Positions 34,611 through 46,620 are shown, counted from the stretch's first letter. The stretch: DNA of 47,664 nucleotides from Ramlibacter aquaticus (GCF_015159745.1 NZ_JADDOJ010000025.1:1-47664); one strand, 5' to 3'. Numbers and translations are program-made. The notes: generated by a model not told the origin, from the sequence alone.

Positions 34611-35294
34611 ATGACGACGATTGCCGACAAGCTCCAGCAGGTGCGACAGCGCATGGCCCGCGCGTGTGCAGACGCGCAACGCCCCGCGGACGAAGTCACG
34701 CTGCTCGCGGTCTCCAAGACCTTCGGCCCCGAGGCCGTGCGCGAGGCCTTCGCGGCCGGCCAGCGCGCCTTCGGCGAGAACTACATCCAGGAGGCGGTCG
34801 AGAAGATCGCCCTGCTGGCCGACCTGCCCATCGAATGGCACTGCATAGGCCCGATCCAGAGCAACAAGACGCGGCTGGTGGCCACCCACTTCCAGTGGGC
34901 GCACAGCGTGGACCGGCTGAAGATCGCGCAGCGCCTGTCCGAGCAGCGGCCCGAGGGCCTGCCGCCGCTGTCGGTCTGCCTGCAGGTGAACATCGACGGC
35001 GGCGCGAACAAGTCGGGCGCCGCCCCCGGCGAGGTGCTGGACCTGGCCCGCAAGGTGGCCGCCCTGCCCCGCCTGGCCCTGCGCGGGCTCATGACCATCC
35101 CCGAGCCGGTGGAGGGCTTCGAGGCGCAGAAGGCCCTGCACCTGAAGGCGCGCGCGCTGTTCGACAGCCTGCGCGCCACCGGCCTGCCGCTGGACACGCT
35201 CTCCATGGGGATGACCGCCGACCTGGAGGCCGCGATCGCGGCCGGCAGCACCCTGGTGCGCGTGGGCACCGCGATCTTCGGCAGCCGGGGTTGA
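34611..35294 (+). CDS. yggS: PLP homeostasis protein YggS/PLPBP
   Basis: The 227-aa TIM-barrel protein is a fold-type III PLP binder with the PLP lysine in LAVSKTFGPEAV, FGENYIQEAVEK, WHCIGPIQSNKTR and the phosphate-binding region SMGMTADLEAAIAAGSTLVRVGTAIFG. It has no known catalytic activity; it buffers PLP and affects amino-acid and B6 metabolism. Divergence from pilT is a long-standing conserved synteny. The start ATG at 34611 lacks a clear Shine-Dalgarno sequence. Confidence 0.95.
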   Translation: MTTIADKLQQVRQRMARACADAQRPADEVTLLAVSKTFGPEAVREAFAAGQRAFGENYIQEAVEKIALLADLPIEWHCIGPIQSNKTRLVATHFQWAHSVDRLKIAQRLSEQRPEGLPPLSVCLQVNIDGGANKSGAAPGEVLDLARKVAALPRLALRGLMTIPEPVEGFEAQKALHLKARALFDSLRATGLPLDTLSMGMTADLEAAIAAGSTLVRVGTAIFGSRG

Positions 35295-35334
35295 GCGCCG
35301 CGGGCCGCCAGGCGCGGCCCGGCGGCGCGGCGGA

Positions 35335-36828
35335 TCAGGCCGCCGTCGCCTGCCGCACGGCGCGTTCCCAGGCGGCCATGCGCGCATTGGCCTGCGCCCG
35401 GTCCATCGCCGGCTCGAAGCGGCGCCCGGGCCGCCACATCACCGCCAGCTCATCCGTGCCCGACCAGACCCCGCAGGACAGGCCGGCCAGGTAGGCCGCG
35501 CCCAGCGCCGTGGTCTCGGTCACGGCGGGGCGCACCACGGGGATGCCCAGGAGGTCGGCCTGGAACTGCATCAGCAGGTCGTTCACGCTGGCGCCGCCAT
35601 CGACCCGCAGCTCGGCCACCGGCTGGCCGCCCTGGGCCACCGCGTCCCGGCCCATGGCCTGCAGCAGCGCGGCGCTCTGGAAGGCGATGCTCTCCAGCGC
35701 GGCGCGGGCGATGTGGGCCAGGGTGGTGCCCCGCGTGAGGCCGGTGAGCGTGCCGCGCGCATCGGGCTGCCAGTAGGGTGCGCCCAGCCCAGTGAAGGCC
35801 GGCACCAGCATCACGCCCCCGGTGTCCGGCACGCTTTCGGCCAGGGCCTGCACCTGGGCACTGCCCGGGATGGCCTTGAGCCCGTCGCGCAGCCACTGCA
35901 CCACGGCGCCGCCGACGAACACGCTGCCCTCCATCGCGAACTGCGGCCGCCCGTCCACCTGCGCGGCGCTGGTGGTGAGCAGGCCGTTGCTGGACGGCTG
36001 GAACTGCGCGCCGGTGTGCAGCAGCATGAAGCAGCCGGTGCCGTAGGTGTTCTTGGCCATGCCCGGGCCGAAGCAGGCCTGGCCGAACAGGGCGGCCTGC
36101 TGGTCACCGGCGATGCCGCCTATGGGCACGGCCGCGCCCAGCAGCTCGGGCCGCGTCTCGCCGAAGTGCGCGCTGGACGGCAGCACGCGGGGCATCAGCG
36201 CGGGCGGCACGCGCAGCAGCGCCAGCAGTTCGTCGTCCCAGGCGTTGCGGTGCACGTCGAACAGCATGCTGCGCGAGGCGTTGCTCACGTCCGTCGCGTG
36301 CACCGCGCCGCCAGTGAGCTGCCACAGCAGCCAGCTGTCCACCGTGCCGAAGGCCAGCTCCCCGCGCTCGGCACGGGCCCGCGCGCCGGGCACGTTCTCC
36401 AGCAGCCAGGCGATCTTGGTGGCCGAGAAGTAGGAGTCGATCAGCAGCCCGGTGCGGGCACGGATCATGGCCTCCTGCCCCTGGGCGCGCAGGCTGGCGC
36501 ACAGCGGTTCGCCGCGCCGGTCCTGCCAGACGATGGCCGGATGGATGGGCTCGCCGGTGGCGCGGTCCCACAGCAGCGTGGTCTCGCGCTGGTTGGTGAT
36601 GCCTATGGCCCGCAGCTCGCGCGCGGTGATGCCGGCGCGGGACAGCGCCTCGCGCGCAGTCGCGAGCTGGCCGGCCCAGATCGCCTGCGGGTCGTGCTCG
36701 ACCCAGCCCGGCCGGGGGTAGGATTGCGGCAGTTCCTGCTGCGCGAGGGCCACGATGCGGCCCTCGCCGTCGAACACGATGCTGCGTGAGGAAGAGGTGC
36801 CCTGGTCGAGCGCGAGCAGGTAGGTCAT
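35335..36828 (-). CDS. glpK: glycerol kinase
   Basis: The 497-aa FGGY kinase has [78 protein letters not shown] and the C-terminal [20 protein letters not shown]. Length equals E. coli GlpK (~502). It phosphorylates glycerol with ATP. No glpF, glpD or glpR is adjacent. The region around EMLF-type inhibition by EIIA(Glc) cannot be judged by eye. ATG 36828 has TAGCAT six bases before it and no Shine-Dalgarno sequence. Confidence 0.96.
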   Translation of the reverse strand: MTYLLALDQGTSSSRSIVFDGEGRIVALAQQELPQSYPRPGWVEHDPQAIWAGQLATAREALSRAGITARELRAIGITNQRETTLLWDRATGEPIHPAIVWQDRRGEPLCASLRAQGQEAMIRARTGLLIDSYFSATKIAWLLENVPGARARAERGELAFGTVDSWLLWQLTGGAVHATDVSNASRSMLFDVHRNAWDDELLALLRVPPALMPRVLPSSAHFGETRPELLGAAVPIGGIAGDQQAALFGQACFGPGMAKNTYGTGCFMLLHTGAQFQPSSNGLLTTSAAQVDGRPQFAMEGSVFVGGAVVQWLRDGLKAIPGSAQVQALAESVPDTGGVMLVPAFTGLGAPYWQPDARGTLTGLTRGTTLAHIARAALESIAFQSAALLQAMGRDAVAQGGQPVAELRVDGGASVNDLLMQFQADLLGIPVVRPAVTETTALGAAYLAGLSCGVWSGTDELAVMWRPGRRFEPAMDRAQANARMAAWERAVRQATAA

Positions 36829-36834
36829 GCGGCG

Positions 36835-36840
36835 ATGCTA
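36835..36840 (-). promoter_or_regulatory. -10-like TAGCAT before glpK
   Basis: On the minus strand TAGCAT ends six bases before ATG 36828, without a Shine-Dalgarno sequence. Confidence 0.45.
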
Positions 36841-36868
36841 TCGCCGCGCGGCGCGCGAAGGCAGAGGG

Positions 36869-37099
36869 TCAACCCCGTTCGCCGGACCGCTCGCTGGGGC
36901 GCCGCAGCGCCTCCTCCTTGTGCGCGGCGCGGCCGCCGCGCCGGCTCTCCACCAGGTATTCCGGGTTCTCGGGCGAGGCCGCGACCTCGTGGTTCTTGAT
37001 GCGGATGGGCGACTCCAGCTTGCGGATCACCTTGCCGCGCGCGGTGCCGCCGTGCGAATTCCACTCCACCTCGTCGCCGGGCTTGAACTTGTCGGACAT
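36869..37099 (-). CDS. DUF2945 (Tudor-like, HVA1-type) small protein
   Basis: The 76-aa protein MSDKFKPGDEVEWNSHGGTARGKVIRK...SPIRIKNHEV...PEYLVES...AAHKEEAL matches the DUF2945 pattern: a small beta-barrel beginning FKxGDxVxWNS and ending with a HK-x-x-A-L motif. The family is found beside stress and redox genes in bacteria and fungi; function unknown. The start ATG 37099 has GAAGG upstream; the in-frame ATG at 37171 is less likely. It lies 89 bases downstream of gor and in the same direction. Confidence 0.85.
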   Translation of the reverse strand: MSDKFKPGDEVEWNSHGGTARGKVIRKLESPIRIKNHEVAASPENPEYLVESRRGGRAAHKEEALRRPSERSGERG

Positions 37100-37188
37100 G
37101 CTTGCCTTCTCGGTTGCGGAAAGCCGGCCATGATGGCGGCCCCCAGCCTCCACAGGCGTTACCGTGCGCAACCGCCTGGCGCGGCCGT

Positions 37189-38556
37189 TCAGGGCGCGAC
37201 CGGGTCGCGCATCGTGACGAACTCTTCGGCCAGGGTCGGGTGGATACCCACGGTCGCGTCGAACACGGCCTTGGTGGCACCGGCCTTCAGCGCGACGGCG
37301 AAGCCCTGCACGATCTCGCCCGCCTCCGGGCCCACCATGTGCACGCCCACCACGCGGTCGCTGGCCGTGTCCACCACCAGCTTCATCAGCGTGCGCTCCT
37401 GGCGGCCGGACAGGGTGTGGCGCAGGGCCCGGAACTCGCTGCGGTAGACGGTGACCGCGCCGAACTTCTCGCGCGCCTGCGCTTCGCTGTAGCCCACGGT
37501 GCCGATGTTGGGGTGCGTGAACACTGCCGTGGGCACGAAGTCGTAGTCCATGCGACGGCGGGCCGGGCCGAACAGCCGGTCCACCACGGCCATGGCCTCG
37601 CCGAGCGCGACGGGCGTGAGCTGCAGGCGCGCGGTGACGTCGCCGATCGCGTGGATGCCGGGCACGCTGGTGGCGTAGTGCTCGTCGACGCGGATCGCGC
37701 CGTCCCGGCCCTGCGCCACGCCCAGCGCCTCCAGGCCCAGCCCGCTGACGTTGGGCACGCGGCCGGTGGCGTAGAGCACCGCATCGACCTGCAGGCGGCG
37801 CCCGTCGGCCAGGGCGACGTCCAGGCCGCTTTCAACCCGGGTGATGGACGCGACCTGCGCGCTGGTGTGCAGGTCCACGCCATGGCGGCGCATCTCCTGC
37901 GCGATGTGGTGGCGCAGGTCGTCGTCGAAGCCGCGCAGCAGCTGGCTGCCGCGGTACAGCTGGGTGACCCGGCTGCCAAGGCCGTTGAAGATGGAGGCGA
38001 ACTCGCAGGCGATGTAGCCGCCGCCCACCACCAGCAGGCGGCGCGGGAAGGGATCGATGTCGAACATCGCGTCCGAGGTGACCACATGTTCGCGGCCTGG
38101 GAAGTCGGGCACGCTGGGACAGCCGCCCGTGGCCACCAGGATGTGGCGGGCCTCGAAGCGCTGCGGCCCGGCTTCGGTCTGCACCTCCACGCAGCCGGGC
38201 GCGGCGAGGCGGGCCCAGCCGGTGACCATCTGCACGCCGGCACTGGCGAGCAGCTGCTCGTAGACGCCGTTGAGCCGCAGGATCTCGGCGGCGCGGTTGC
38301 GCCGCAGCGTGGCCCAGTCGAACACCGGCTCACCGACCTGCCAGCCGAAGCCGCGCGCATCGGCGAAGTCGTCGGCGTAGTGGGCGGCGTAGCTGTACAG
38401 CTTCTTGGGCACGCAGCCCACGTTGACGCAGGTGCCGCCGAGCTGGGCCGCCTCGGCCAGCACCACGCGCGCGCCCAGGCGGGCCGCCATGCGCGCGGCC
38501 CGCACGCCGCCGCTGCCGCCACCGATGACGAAGAAATCGCAGGTCCCAGAAGTCAT
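37189..38556 (-). CDS. gor: glutathione-disulfide reductase
   Basis: The 455-aa FAD flavoenzyme has FFVIGGGSGGVRAARMAA, the redox disulfide in GGTCVNVGCVPKK, the NADPH-binding segment LLVVGGGYIACEFASIFNGLG with downstream YRGSQLLRGFD, YATGRVPN, AIGDVTARLQLTPVAL and the catalytic pair in GIHPTLAEEF. The RGSQLLRG-type loop replaces the R-x-x-x-x-R of classical NADPH enzymes but both Arg remain in QLYRGSQLLR. It keeps glutathione reduced in the cytosol. ATG 38556 is the family N-terminus (MTSGTCDFFVIGGG) with CGGAG about eight bases upstream. Confidence 0.95.
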   Translation of the reverse strand: MTSGTCDFFVIGGGSGGVRAARMAARLGARVVLAEAAQLGGTCVNVGCVPKKLYSYAAHYADDFADARGFGWQVGEPVFDWATLRRNRAAEILRLNGVYEQLLASAGVQMVTGWARLAAPGCVEVQTEAGPQRFEARHILVATGGCPSVPDFPGREHVVTSDAMFDIDPFPRRLLVVGGGYIACEFASIFNGLGSRVTQLYRGSQLLRGFDDDLRHHIAQEMRRHGVDLHTSAQVASITRVESGLDVALADGRRLQVDAVLYATGRVPNVSGLGLEALGVAQGRDGAIRVDEHYATSVPGIHAIGDVTARLQLTPVALGEAMAVVDRLFGPARRRMDYDFVPTAVFTHPNIGTVGYSEAQAREKFGAVTVYRSEFRALRHTLSGRQERTLMKLVVDTASDRVVGVHMVGPEAGEIVQGFAVALKAGATKAVFDATVGIHPTLAEEFVTMRDPVAP

Positions 38557-38708
38557 GGCTGTGCTCCGATTGCCAGTGCATTGTGTCCCGCGCCGCGGGC
38601 GCGCGCTGGCCCGGCGGCTGTAGTCGCCGTCCCACAGCGGCTGCCCCTGCCCAGCCGACCCCGCCCGGCGCGGCCCGGTTCCACACTGGGCTTCAGGACG
38701 GACACCCC

Positions 38709-39062
38709 ATGGCAACCAGCAGCATCCTGGGCGCGGACACCGCGCCCGAGCAACCCAGCGGCCGCGACGCGGACGCCCTGGGCCCCAGCGACAACTCCGA
38801 CAGCGGCAGCGACGCGATCGGCACCTTCGAGGCCCATGCCGACAGCGACTCGGTGGGCACGGGCGAGCGCGGCTCCGTGACGCCGGGCGAGGCGCCCGAG
38901 GGCGCGGACCTGCTGCCGGACCGCGTGCTGGTGGCGGGCGCCGAGGAACAGGCGCTCTCCAGCGGCGAAGGCTTCCCCGAGGAAGACACCGACGCGCGCG
39001 AGTTCACCGACCTGGACGCCCAGGACCCGGGCGACGCCGAAGCCGGCGACGACGCGGCCTGA
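38709..39062 (+). CDS. acidic Ser/Asp-rich protein of unknown function
   Basis: The 117-aa protein is strongly acidic and lacks Cys, Trp and Tyr. It has the segments SDNSDSGSDAIG, DSDSVGTGERGSV and GADLLPDRVLV, a pattern of short proteins common in Burkholderiales that databases often mislabel as chemotaxis or MatE proteins. It has no signal peptide or membrane helix and is likely disordered. ATG 38709 has AGGAC about ten bases upstream. The recQ gene starts four bases after its stop, so the two are probably one transcript; a role in DNA metabolism is only suggested by that. Confidence 0.75.
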   Translation: MATSSILGADTAPEQPSGRDADALGPSDNSDSGSDAIGTFEAHADSDSVGTGERGSVTPGEAPEGADLLPDRVLVAGAEEQALSSGEGFPEEDTDAREFTDLDAQDPGDAEAGDDAA

Positions 39063-39066
39063 GCGG

Positions 39067-40834
<1,768 letters not shown>

Positions 40835-40851
<17 letters not shown>

Positions 40852-41746
40852 AGGCGCCGAACAGGCTGGCGACGAAATCCACCGCCAGCTCGGCGGTGCG
40901 GTTGCGCACGTCCAGGGCGGGGTTGATCTCCACCACGTCCAGCGAGCCCAGGCGGCCGGTGTCGGCGATCATCTCCATGCACAGCTGCATCTCGCGGTAG
41001 GTGGGGCCGCCGCGCACGCCGGTGCCCACGCCCGGGGCGTCCATGGGGTCCAGGCAGTCCAGGTCGAAGCTCACGTGCAGGTGGGTGTCCTCGTCCACGT
41101 CCTGCAGCGCCTCGGTCATGGTGTTGCGCATGCCGTGCTCGTCGATGTGTCGCATGTCGTAGACCGAGAGGCCGATCTCGCGGATCGCCTCCTTCTCGTC
41201 GGCGTCCACGCTGCGGATGCCGATGAAGTCCAGGTCGGCCGGCGCCAGGGCCGCGGGCTGGCCGCTCCAGCCCACGAGCTGCGAGGGGCCCTGGCCCAGC
41301 AGGCAGGACACCGGCATGCCGTGCACGTTGCCCGAGGGGCTGATGGCGGGGTTGTTGACGTCGCTGTGGGCATCCAGCCAGAGCACGCGCAGCTTCTTCT
41401 TGGCGTAGCGGCAGTGCCGCGCCACCGCGCTGATGGAGCCTATCGCCAGGCAATGGTCGCCGCCCATGAGCAGCGGCACCTGGCCGGCGGCCAGCACGGC
41501 GGCCACGCGGTCGAACACCGATCGGTTCCAGGCCACCACCTCTTCCAGGTGGCGCACGCCGCCCTGCGGCGGCGCCCAGGGCGTGGGCGGCCCGGCGAGG
41601 TTGCCGTGGTCGATCACCGCCATGCCGATGCGGGTGAGGGTTTCATACAGGCCGGCCACGCGCAGCGCGTCCGGCCCCATGCCGGCGCCGCGCACGCTGG
41701 CCCCGACGTCGGTGGGGGCGCCGATGAGGCTGACGGTGCGGACCAT
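40835..41746 (-). CDS. rocF: arginase
   Basis: The 303-aa ureohydrolase has the manganese ligands in LLMGGDHCLAIGS, VLWLDAHSDVNNP and SFDLDCLDPMDAPG, and the arginase-type GVGTGVRGGPTYREM and SLDVVEINP. Arginine is hydrolysed to ornithine and urea. The NIxxVRGGPTxRE-like block and length favour arginase over agmatinase. The N-terminal VSLIGAPTDVGASVRGAGMGP is the family start at ATG 41746. It is the only arginine gene here; no ornithine cyclodeaminase or aminotransferase is adjacent. The 3' end overlaps recQ tail-to-tail by 17 bases. Confidence 0.94.
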
Positions 41747-41753
41747 GGCCGCG

Positions 41754-41759
41754 ATTGTG
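41754..41759 (-). promoter_or_regulatory. -10-like CACAAT before the arginase gene
   Basis: On the minus strand CACAAT ends seven bases before ATG 41746, with no Shine-Dalgarno sequence. Confidence 0.4.
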
Positions 41760-41865
41760 GCAGCTTGGCAGCCTGCCGGTGTCTGTTGCTACGAGGTGCA
41801 TCCGTCCGCCCCGCAGCCGCCTGCGCGTGCCCAGAATGGGCCGCCCAAGCACAGAAGGACCTGCC

Positions 41866-43023
41866 ATGCTGGCGATGAACTACCGCGGCCCCTACCGCGT
41901 GCGCACGGTGCACAAGGCCGAGCCGGAGATCGAGCACCCGAACGACGCGATCGTGCGCGTGACGCGCTCGTGCATCTGCGGCTCGGACCTGCACCTGTAC
42001 CACGGCCTGGTGCCGGACACCCGCGTGGGCTCCACCTTCGGCCACGAGTTCACCGGCATCGTCGAGGAGGTGGGCCCGTCGGTGCAGGGACTGAAGAAGG
42101 GCGACGCCGTGCTGGTGCCCTTCAACATCTTCTGCGGCAGCTGCTTCTTCTGCCGCAAGGAGCTGTACGGCAACTGCCACAACGTGAACCCCGAGGCCAC
42201 GGCCGTAGGCGGCATCTACGGGTATTCGCACACCGCGGGCGGCTACGACGGCGGCCAGGCCGAGTTCGTGCGGGTGCCCATGGCCGACGTGGGGCCCACG
42301 GTGATCCCGGCCGACCTGGACCTGGACGACGCCGTGCTGCTGACCGACGCCTACCCCACCGGCTACCAGGCCGCCGAGATGGGCGAGATCGCGCAGGGCG
42401 ACACGGTGGTGGTGTTCGGCGCCGGGCCGGTCGGCCTGTTCGCCGCCAAGTCGGCCTGGCTGATGGGCGCGGGCCGCGTGATCGTGGTCGACCACATCGA
42501 GCACCGGCTCGAGTTCGCGAAGACGTTCGCGCAGTGCGAGGTGATCGATTTCCGCACCGTGGACGACATGGCGCTGCACATCAAGCGCATGACCGACTGG
42601 CTGGGCGCGGACGTGTGCATCGACTGCGTGGGCTGCGAGGCGGCGGGCAGCGCCCTGCAGCGCCTCACCGGCATCAAGCTGAAGATGCAGGCCGGCGCGG
42701 CCACCGTGCTGCACTGGTGCATCAACGCGGTGCGCAAGGGCGGCACCGTGTCCATCGTCGGCGTCTACGGGCCCACCTTCAACGCGGTGCCCATCGGCAA
42801 TGCGCTGAACAAGGGCCTGACCCTGCGCATGAACCAGGCCAGCGTGAAGCGCCACCTGCCGCGCCTCATCGAACACATCCAGGCCGGCCGCATCAAGCCC
42901 AGCGAGGTCATCAGCCACCGCTTCGCGCTGGAGGACATCGCCGACGCGTACCACATGTTCTCCAGCAAGCTGGACGGCATGATCAAGCCGGTGCTGGTGC
43001 CGCGCGGCGCGGCGCTGCACTGA
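41866..43023 (+). CDS. zinc-dependent alcohol dehydrogenase (MDR, formaldehyde/threonine dehydrogenase-like)
   Basis: The 385-aa protein has the catalytic zinc ligands in SCICGSDLHLYHG and FGHEFTGIVEEVG, the structural zinc lobe CGSCFFCRKELYGNC, and the NAD motif VVVFGAGPVGLFAAKSAWLMGAGRVIVVD. Its length and the long segment after the Rossmann fold (LKMQAGAATVLHWCINAVRKGGTVSIVGVYG) resemble the glutathione-independent formaldehyde dehydrogenase/threonine dehydrogenase-like group; substrate undetermined. ATG 41866 has GAAGGA upstream. It leads a three-gene operon with an unknown membrane-anchored protein and a Cys-rich copper-type protein. Confidence 0.9.
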   Translation: MLAMNYRGPYRVRTVHKAEPEIEHPNDAIVRVTRSCICGSDLHLYHGLVPDTRVGSTFGHEFTGIVEEVGPSVQGLKKGDAVLVPFNIFCGSCFFCRKELYGNCHNVNPEATAVGGIYGYSHTAGGYDGGQAEFVRVPMADVGPTVIPADLDLDDAVLLTDAYPTGYQAAEMGEIAQGDTVVVFGAGPVGLFAAKSAWLMGAGRVIVVDHIEHRLEFAKTFAQCEVIDFRTVDDMALHIKRMTDWLGADVCIDCVGCEAAGSALQRLTGIKLKMQAGAATVLHWCINAVRKGGTVSIVGVYGPTFNAVPIGNALNKGLTLRMNQASVKRHLPRLIEHIQAGRIKPSEVISHRFALEDIADAYHMFSSKLDGMIKPVLVPRGAALH

Positions 43024-43034
43024 GGGAGGCCCCG

Positions 43035-43607
43035 ATGGACACGAGCACCACCCCCTCCACCGGCGCCGGCGCGCCGGTCTACGTCGAGAAGACCGATCCG
43101 CTGGAGCACCAGCAGCGCCCGCGCGACACCGCGCACATCCAGGGCTGGGGCGCGGACGCCGACCCCAGGGACCGGCCGGGCTACCCCATGGAACGCACGC
43201 CGCCGTGCCTGCCGCACGTGCACTGGAATTCGCCGGTGCCGCAGGCGCGGCGCGTGCAGGTTCTGCACTCCATCGAGCGGCCCGGCCTGACGCCGGTCTT
43301 CGGCAGCACGGTGCCGCCGGCCGGCCTGTCGGGCAAGATGCGCGAGCTCGCCTTCCACTACAGCGAGAACGACCTGCGCCACTGGCTGATCCTGCTCGCG
43401 GCCGACCGGGTGAACGTGGGCGAAGGCCTGCTGTCCGACCTTGCGCACGGCCACGTTCCGAACTTGTGGGCCGAGATGGGCCTGTCCGCCGAGTGGCGCT
43501 ACAACCGCGCCGGTCTCCTGCGCAAGGCCGCCGTGACGGCCGCCGTCGCCGGGGCCGCGCTCTACCTCATGCGGCGACGCCGCGCACCGAGGAGCTGGCA
43601 TGACTGA
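43035..43607 (+). CDS. unknown protein with a C-terminal membrane anchor
   Basis: The 190-aa protein has no family I recognise. The N-terminal ~60 residues are hydrophilic and Pro/Asp-rich; the middle (MRELAFHYSENDLRHWLILLAADRVNVGEG) is helical and looks folded; near the end a single hydrophobic segment (AAVTAAVAGAALYLM) is followed by RRRR, as expected for a tail anchor with cytoplasmic positive charges. ATG 43035 has GGAGG at 43025-43029. It starts 11 bases after the dehydrogenase stop, and its 3' end overlaps the next gene by eight bases, so all three are coupled. Function cannot be assigned. Confidence 0.8.
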   Translation: MDTSTTPSTGAGAPVYVEKTDPLEHQQRPRDTAHIQGWGADADPRDRPGYPMERTPPCLPHVHWNSPVPQARRVQVLHSIERPGLTPVFGSTVPPAGLSGKMRELAFHYSENDLRHWLILLAADRVNVGEGLLSDLAHGHVPNLWAEMGLSAEWRYNRAGLLRKAAVTAAVAGAALYLMRRRRAPRSWHD

Positions 43608-43947
43608 TCGCCTCAACCGCTACCTGGACTGCATGGCGGCCTGCAACGCCTGCGCCGTGGCCTGCCTGCACTGCGCGGCCTCCTGCCTGCACGAGCCGGA
43701 CCCGCGGCCCATGGTGCGCTGCATCGAGCTGGACACCGACTGCGCCCAGCTGTGCCAGCTCTGCGTCTCGCTGATGGCCGGTGGCAGCGAGCTGGTGCCG
43801 CAGGTGGCCGGGCTGTGCGCCCTGGCCTGCAACGCCTGCGCGGCCGAGTGCTCGCGGCATGGCATGGACCACTGCCAGCAGTGCGCCGAGGCCTGCCTGC
43901 GCTGCGCGGCGGCCTGCACCGCGGTGCGCGAGCGCGTCACGGCCTGA
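43600..43947 (+). CDS. Cys-rich four-helix-bundle copper-binding protein (DUF326/Csp-like)
   Basis: The 115-aa protein contains 19 cysteines, mostly in C-x2-C and C-x3-C pairs on helices (CMAACNACAVACLHC, CAQLCQLC, CALACNACAAEC, CQQCAEACLRC). This is the DUF326 four-helix bundle pattern of the copper storage protein (Csp) type, which holds many Cu(I) ions inside the bundle. Without a signal or Tat peptide it would be cytosolic (Csp3-like). Metal identity and role are family-based inference. It is the last gene of the dehydrogenase operon and overlaps the previous gene by eight bases. Confidence 0.88.
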   Translation: MTDRLNRYLDCMAACNACAVACLHCAASCLHEPDPRPMVRCIELDTDCAQLCQLCVSLMAGGSELVPQVAGLCALACNACAAECSRHGMDHCQQCAEACLRCAAACTAVRERVTA

Positions 43948-43968
43948 GCGCGCAGGCGCAGCGCCGGT

Positions 43969-46620
43969 TCAGCGCGGCGTGGGAACCCCGGGGCCGGCCG
44001 CCCCCTCCAGGCAGGCGGCCAGGTGCGGCGCGGTGCGGCTGGCGCGCTCACGCGCCACCGCCTGCGGCGGCCCCTGGGCGACGATGCGCCCGCCGGCCGC
44101 GCCCGCGCCGGGGCCCATGTCGATCACCCAGTCGGCCTGCGCGGCGATGCGCATCTCGTGCTCCACCATGACCACGGTGTTGCCGGCCCGCACCAGGGCG
44201 TCGAGCTGCAGCATGAGCCGGTCCACGTCGCAGGCGTGCAGGCCGGTGCTGGGCTCGTCCAGCACGTAGAGCGCGTCGCCACGCTGCGCGCGCTGCAGCT
44301 CGGTCGCCAGCTTGATGCGCTGGGCCTCGCCACCCGACAGCTCGGTGGCCGGCTGCCCCAGGCGCAGGTAGCCCAGGCCGATCTGCTGCAGCACCTGCAA
44401 CGGCCGGGCCACGGCGTCCTCGGCGGCGAAGAACCTAGCCGCCTCGTCCACCGTCATGCGCAGCACCTGGGCGATGTTGCGGCCCTGCCATTCCACCTCC
44501 AGGGTCTGCGGGTTGTAGCGCGCGCCCTGGCAGTCCGGACAGGGCGCATACACGCTGGGCATGAAGAGCAGCTCGACCGCCACGAAGCCCTCGCCCTCGC
44601 AGGTCGCACAGCGGCCCTTGGGCAGGTTGAAGGAGAAGCGCCCCGCGTCGTAGTGCCGGCGCCGCGCGGCGGGCGTCGCCGCGAAGAGCTTGCGCACCGC
44701 GTCGAAGAGGCCGGTGTAGGTGGCGAGGTTGGAACGCGGCGTGCGCCCGATCGGCTTCTGGTCCACCTGCACCAGCCGGCGCAGGCGCCCCAGCCCGCTG
44801 GCCAGGCGGCCCTCGGTCGCGGCCACGGGCGCGTCCTCCAGGCTGGGGCCTTCGGCCGCCTCGTCCGCCGGCGCCCCGCCCAGGGCGTCGCGCACCAGGT
44901 CCACCAGGGCCTGGCTCACCAGGCTGGACTTGCCGCAGCCGGAGACCCCGGTGACCACGGTCATGCAGGCCAGCGGCAGCGCCACGTCCAGCTGGCGAAG
45001 GTTGTTGCGCGTGACGCCCGCCAGCCGCAGCCACTCCTGCGGCTGCACGGGCTCGCGCCGCCGCGGCACCAGGGTTTCAAACAGGTGCGACCGGGTGCGC
45101 GATGCGGCCACCTCCGCCAGGCCGGCGGGCGGACCGCTGTAGAGCACGCGCCCGCCCTGCTCGCCGGCGTCCGGGCCCACGTCCACCAGCCAGTCGGCAC
45201 GGCGCATCACCGCCAGGTCATGCTCCACCACGAAGACGCTGTTGCCCGCCGCCTTCAGCGCCTGCAGGGCGGCGTAGAGGGCTTCGCTGTCATCGGGGTG
45301 CAGGCCCGCCGAGGGCTCGTCCAGCACGTACACCACGCCGAACAGCTGCGAGGCGAGCTGGGTGGCCAGCCGCAGGCGCTGCAGTTCCCCCGGCGACAGC
45401 GTGGGCGTGGCGCGGTCCAGCGAGAGGTAGCCCAGGCCCAGGGACTGGAGCGTGGCGATGCGCCGCAGCAGGCCCTGGGCCATGCGCTGGGCGGCGATCC
45501 GCTTTTCCTGCGAGTGGGCCGGGGTGCGGCGCACGTCGGGCGCGGCGGCATGCGCGGAGCCCCCGGCCGCCACCCGGCGCTGCACCGCCTCGCGCGCGGC
45601 GGCGCGGCCCAGCGTGGACCGCGGGCCGGTGGCCGCCGGCGGCGCGCCCGCGGCCACGGGGGCCAGGCGCTCGGCCAGCGCGTCCAGGGGCAGCGCCGAG
45701 AACGCCGCGATGTCCAGCCCGGCGAACCGGACGGACAGCGCCTCGGGCTTGAGCCGCCGGCCCTGGCAGGCCGGACAGTCGGCGGCCGTGAGGAAGCGGC
45801 CCACGCGGCGGCGCACCGTGGCGCTCTGCGTGCCGGCAAAGGTCTGCAGCACATACTGGCGCACGCCGGTGAAGGTGCCCATGTAGCTGGGCGCCATGCC
45901 GCTGCGCACAGCGGCCCGCGTCTCGCGCGGCGTGAAGCCGGCGTACACCGGCACCGTGGGCGTCTCCTCGGTGTAGAGGATCCAGTCGCGGTCCTTGCGC
46001 GGCAGCTCGCGCCAGGGCCGGTCCACGTCGTAGCCCAGGCTGACGAGGATGTCGCGCAGGTTCTGGCCGTGCCAGGCGGGCGGCCACGCGGCCACGGCGC
46101 GCTCGCGGATCGAGAGCGAGGGGTCCGGCACCATGGCGGCTTCCGTCACGTCGTAGATGCGGCCCAGGCCGTGGCAGGTGGGGCAGGCGCCCTGCGGCGT
46201 GTTGGGCGAGAAGTCCTCGGCGTACAGCATGGGCTGGGCGGCCGGGTAATCGCCGGCCCGCGAATACAGCATGCGCACCAGGCTGGACATCGCGGTGAGG
46301 CTGCCCACGGACGAGCGCGCGTTGGGCGTGCCGCGCTGCTGCTGCAGGGCCACCGCGGGCGGCAGGCCGTCGATGGCGTCCACCTCGGGCACCCCGGCCT
46401 GCTCGATCAGGCGGCGCGCATAAGGCGACAGCGATTCCAGGTAGCGCCGCTGCGCCTCGGCGTACAGGGTGCCGAAGGCCAGCGAGGACTTGCCCGAGCC
46501 GGACACGCCGGAGAACACCACCAGCGCGTCGCGCGGGATGTCCACGTCCACGTTCTTCAGGTTGTGCTCGCGGGCGCCGCGCACCCGCACGAAGGCACCG
46601 CAGTCCCTGGCGTCGTCCAT
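43969..46620 (-). CDS. UvrA paralogue (UvrA2 type) lacking the UvrB-binding domain
   Basis: The 883-aa tandem ABC protein has Walker [16 protein letters not shown] near residue 40 and [15 protein letters not shown] in the second half, and zinc motifs [24 protein letters not shown] and [10 protein letters not shown]. Signature sequences are [15 protein letters not shown] (first) and [15 protein letters not shown] (second). Between [15 protein letters not shown] and CPTCHGLG the ~120-residue UvrB-binding region of canonical UvrA is missing, as in UvrA2/DrrC proteins tied to resistance to DNA-binding drugs. There is also a ~50-residue low-complexity Ala-rich insert (~335-385). It is unlikely to replace UvrA in excision repair. 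ATG 46620 starts the conserved N-terminus. Confidence 0.92.
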   Translation of the reverse strand: MDDARDCGAFVRVRGAREHNLKNVDVDIPRDALVVFSGVSGSGKSSLAFGTLYAEAQRRYLESLSPYARRLIEQAGVPEVDAIDGLPPAVALQQQRGTPNARSSVGSLTAMSSLVRMLYSRAGDYPAAQPMLYAEDFSPNTPQGACPTCHGLGRIYDVTEAAMVPDPSLSIRERAVAAWPPAWHGQNLRDILVSLGYDVDRPWRELPRKDRDWILYTEETPTVPVYAGFTPRETRAAVRSGMAPSYMGTFTGVRQYVLQTFAGTQSATVRRRVGRFLTAADCPACQGRRLKPEALSVRFAGLDIAAFSALPLDALAERLAPVAAGAPPAATGPRSTLGRAAAREAVQRRVAAGGSAHAAAPDVRRTPAHSQEKRIAAQRMAQGLLRRIATLQSLGLGYLSLDRATPTLSPGELQRLRLATQLASQLFGVVYVLDEPSAGLHPDDSEALYAALQALKAAGNSVFVVEHDLAVMRRADWLVDVGPDAGEQGGRVLYSGPPAGLAEVAASRTRSHLFETLVPRRREPVQPQEWLRLAGVTRNNLRQLDVALPLACMTVVTGVSGCGKSSLVSQALVDLVRDALGGAPADEAAEGPSLEDAPVAATEGRLASGLGRLRRLVQVDQKPIGRTPRSNLATYTGLFDAVRKLFAATPAARRRHYDAGRFSFNLPKGRCATCEGEGFVAVELLFMPSVYAPCPDCQGARYNPQTLEVEWQGRNIAQVLRMTVDEAARFFAAEDAVARPLQVLQQIGLGYLRLGQPATELSGGEAQRIKLATELQRAQRGDALYVLDEPSTGLHACDVDRLMLQLDALVRAGNTVVMVEHEMRIAAQADWVIDMGPGAGAAGGRIVAQGPPQAVARERASRTAPHLAACLEGAAGPGVPTPR

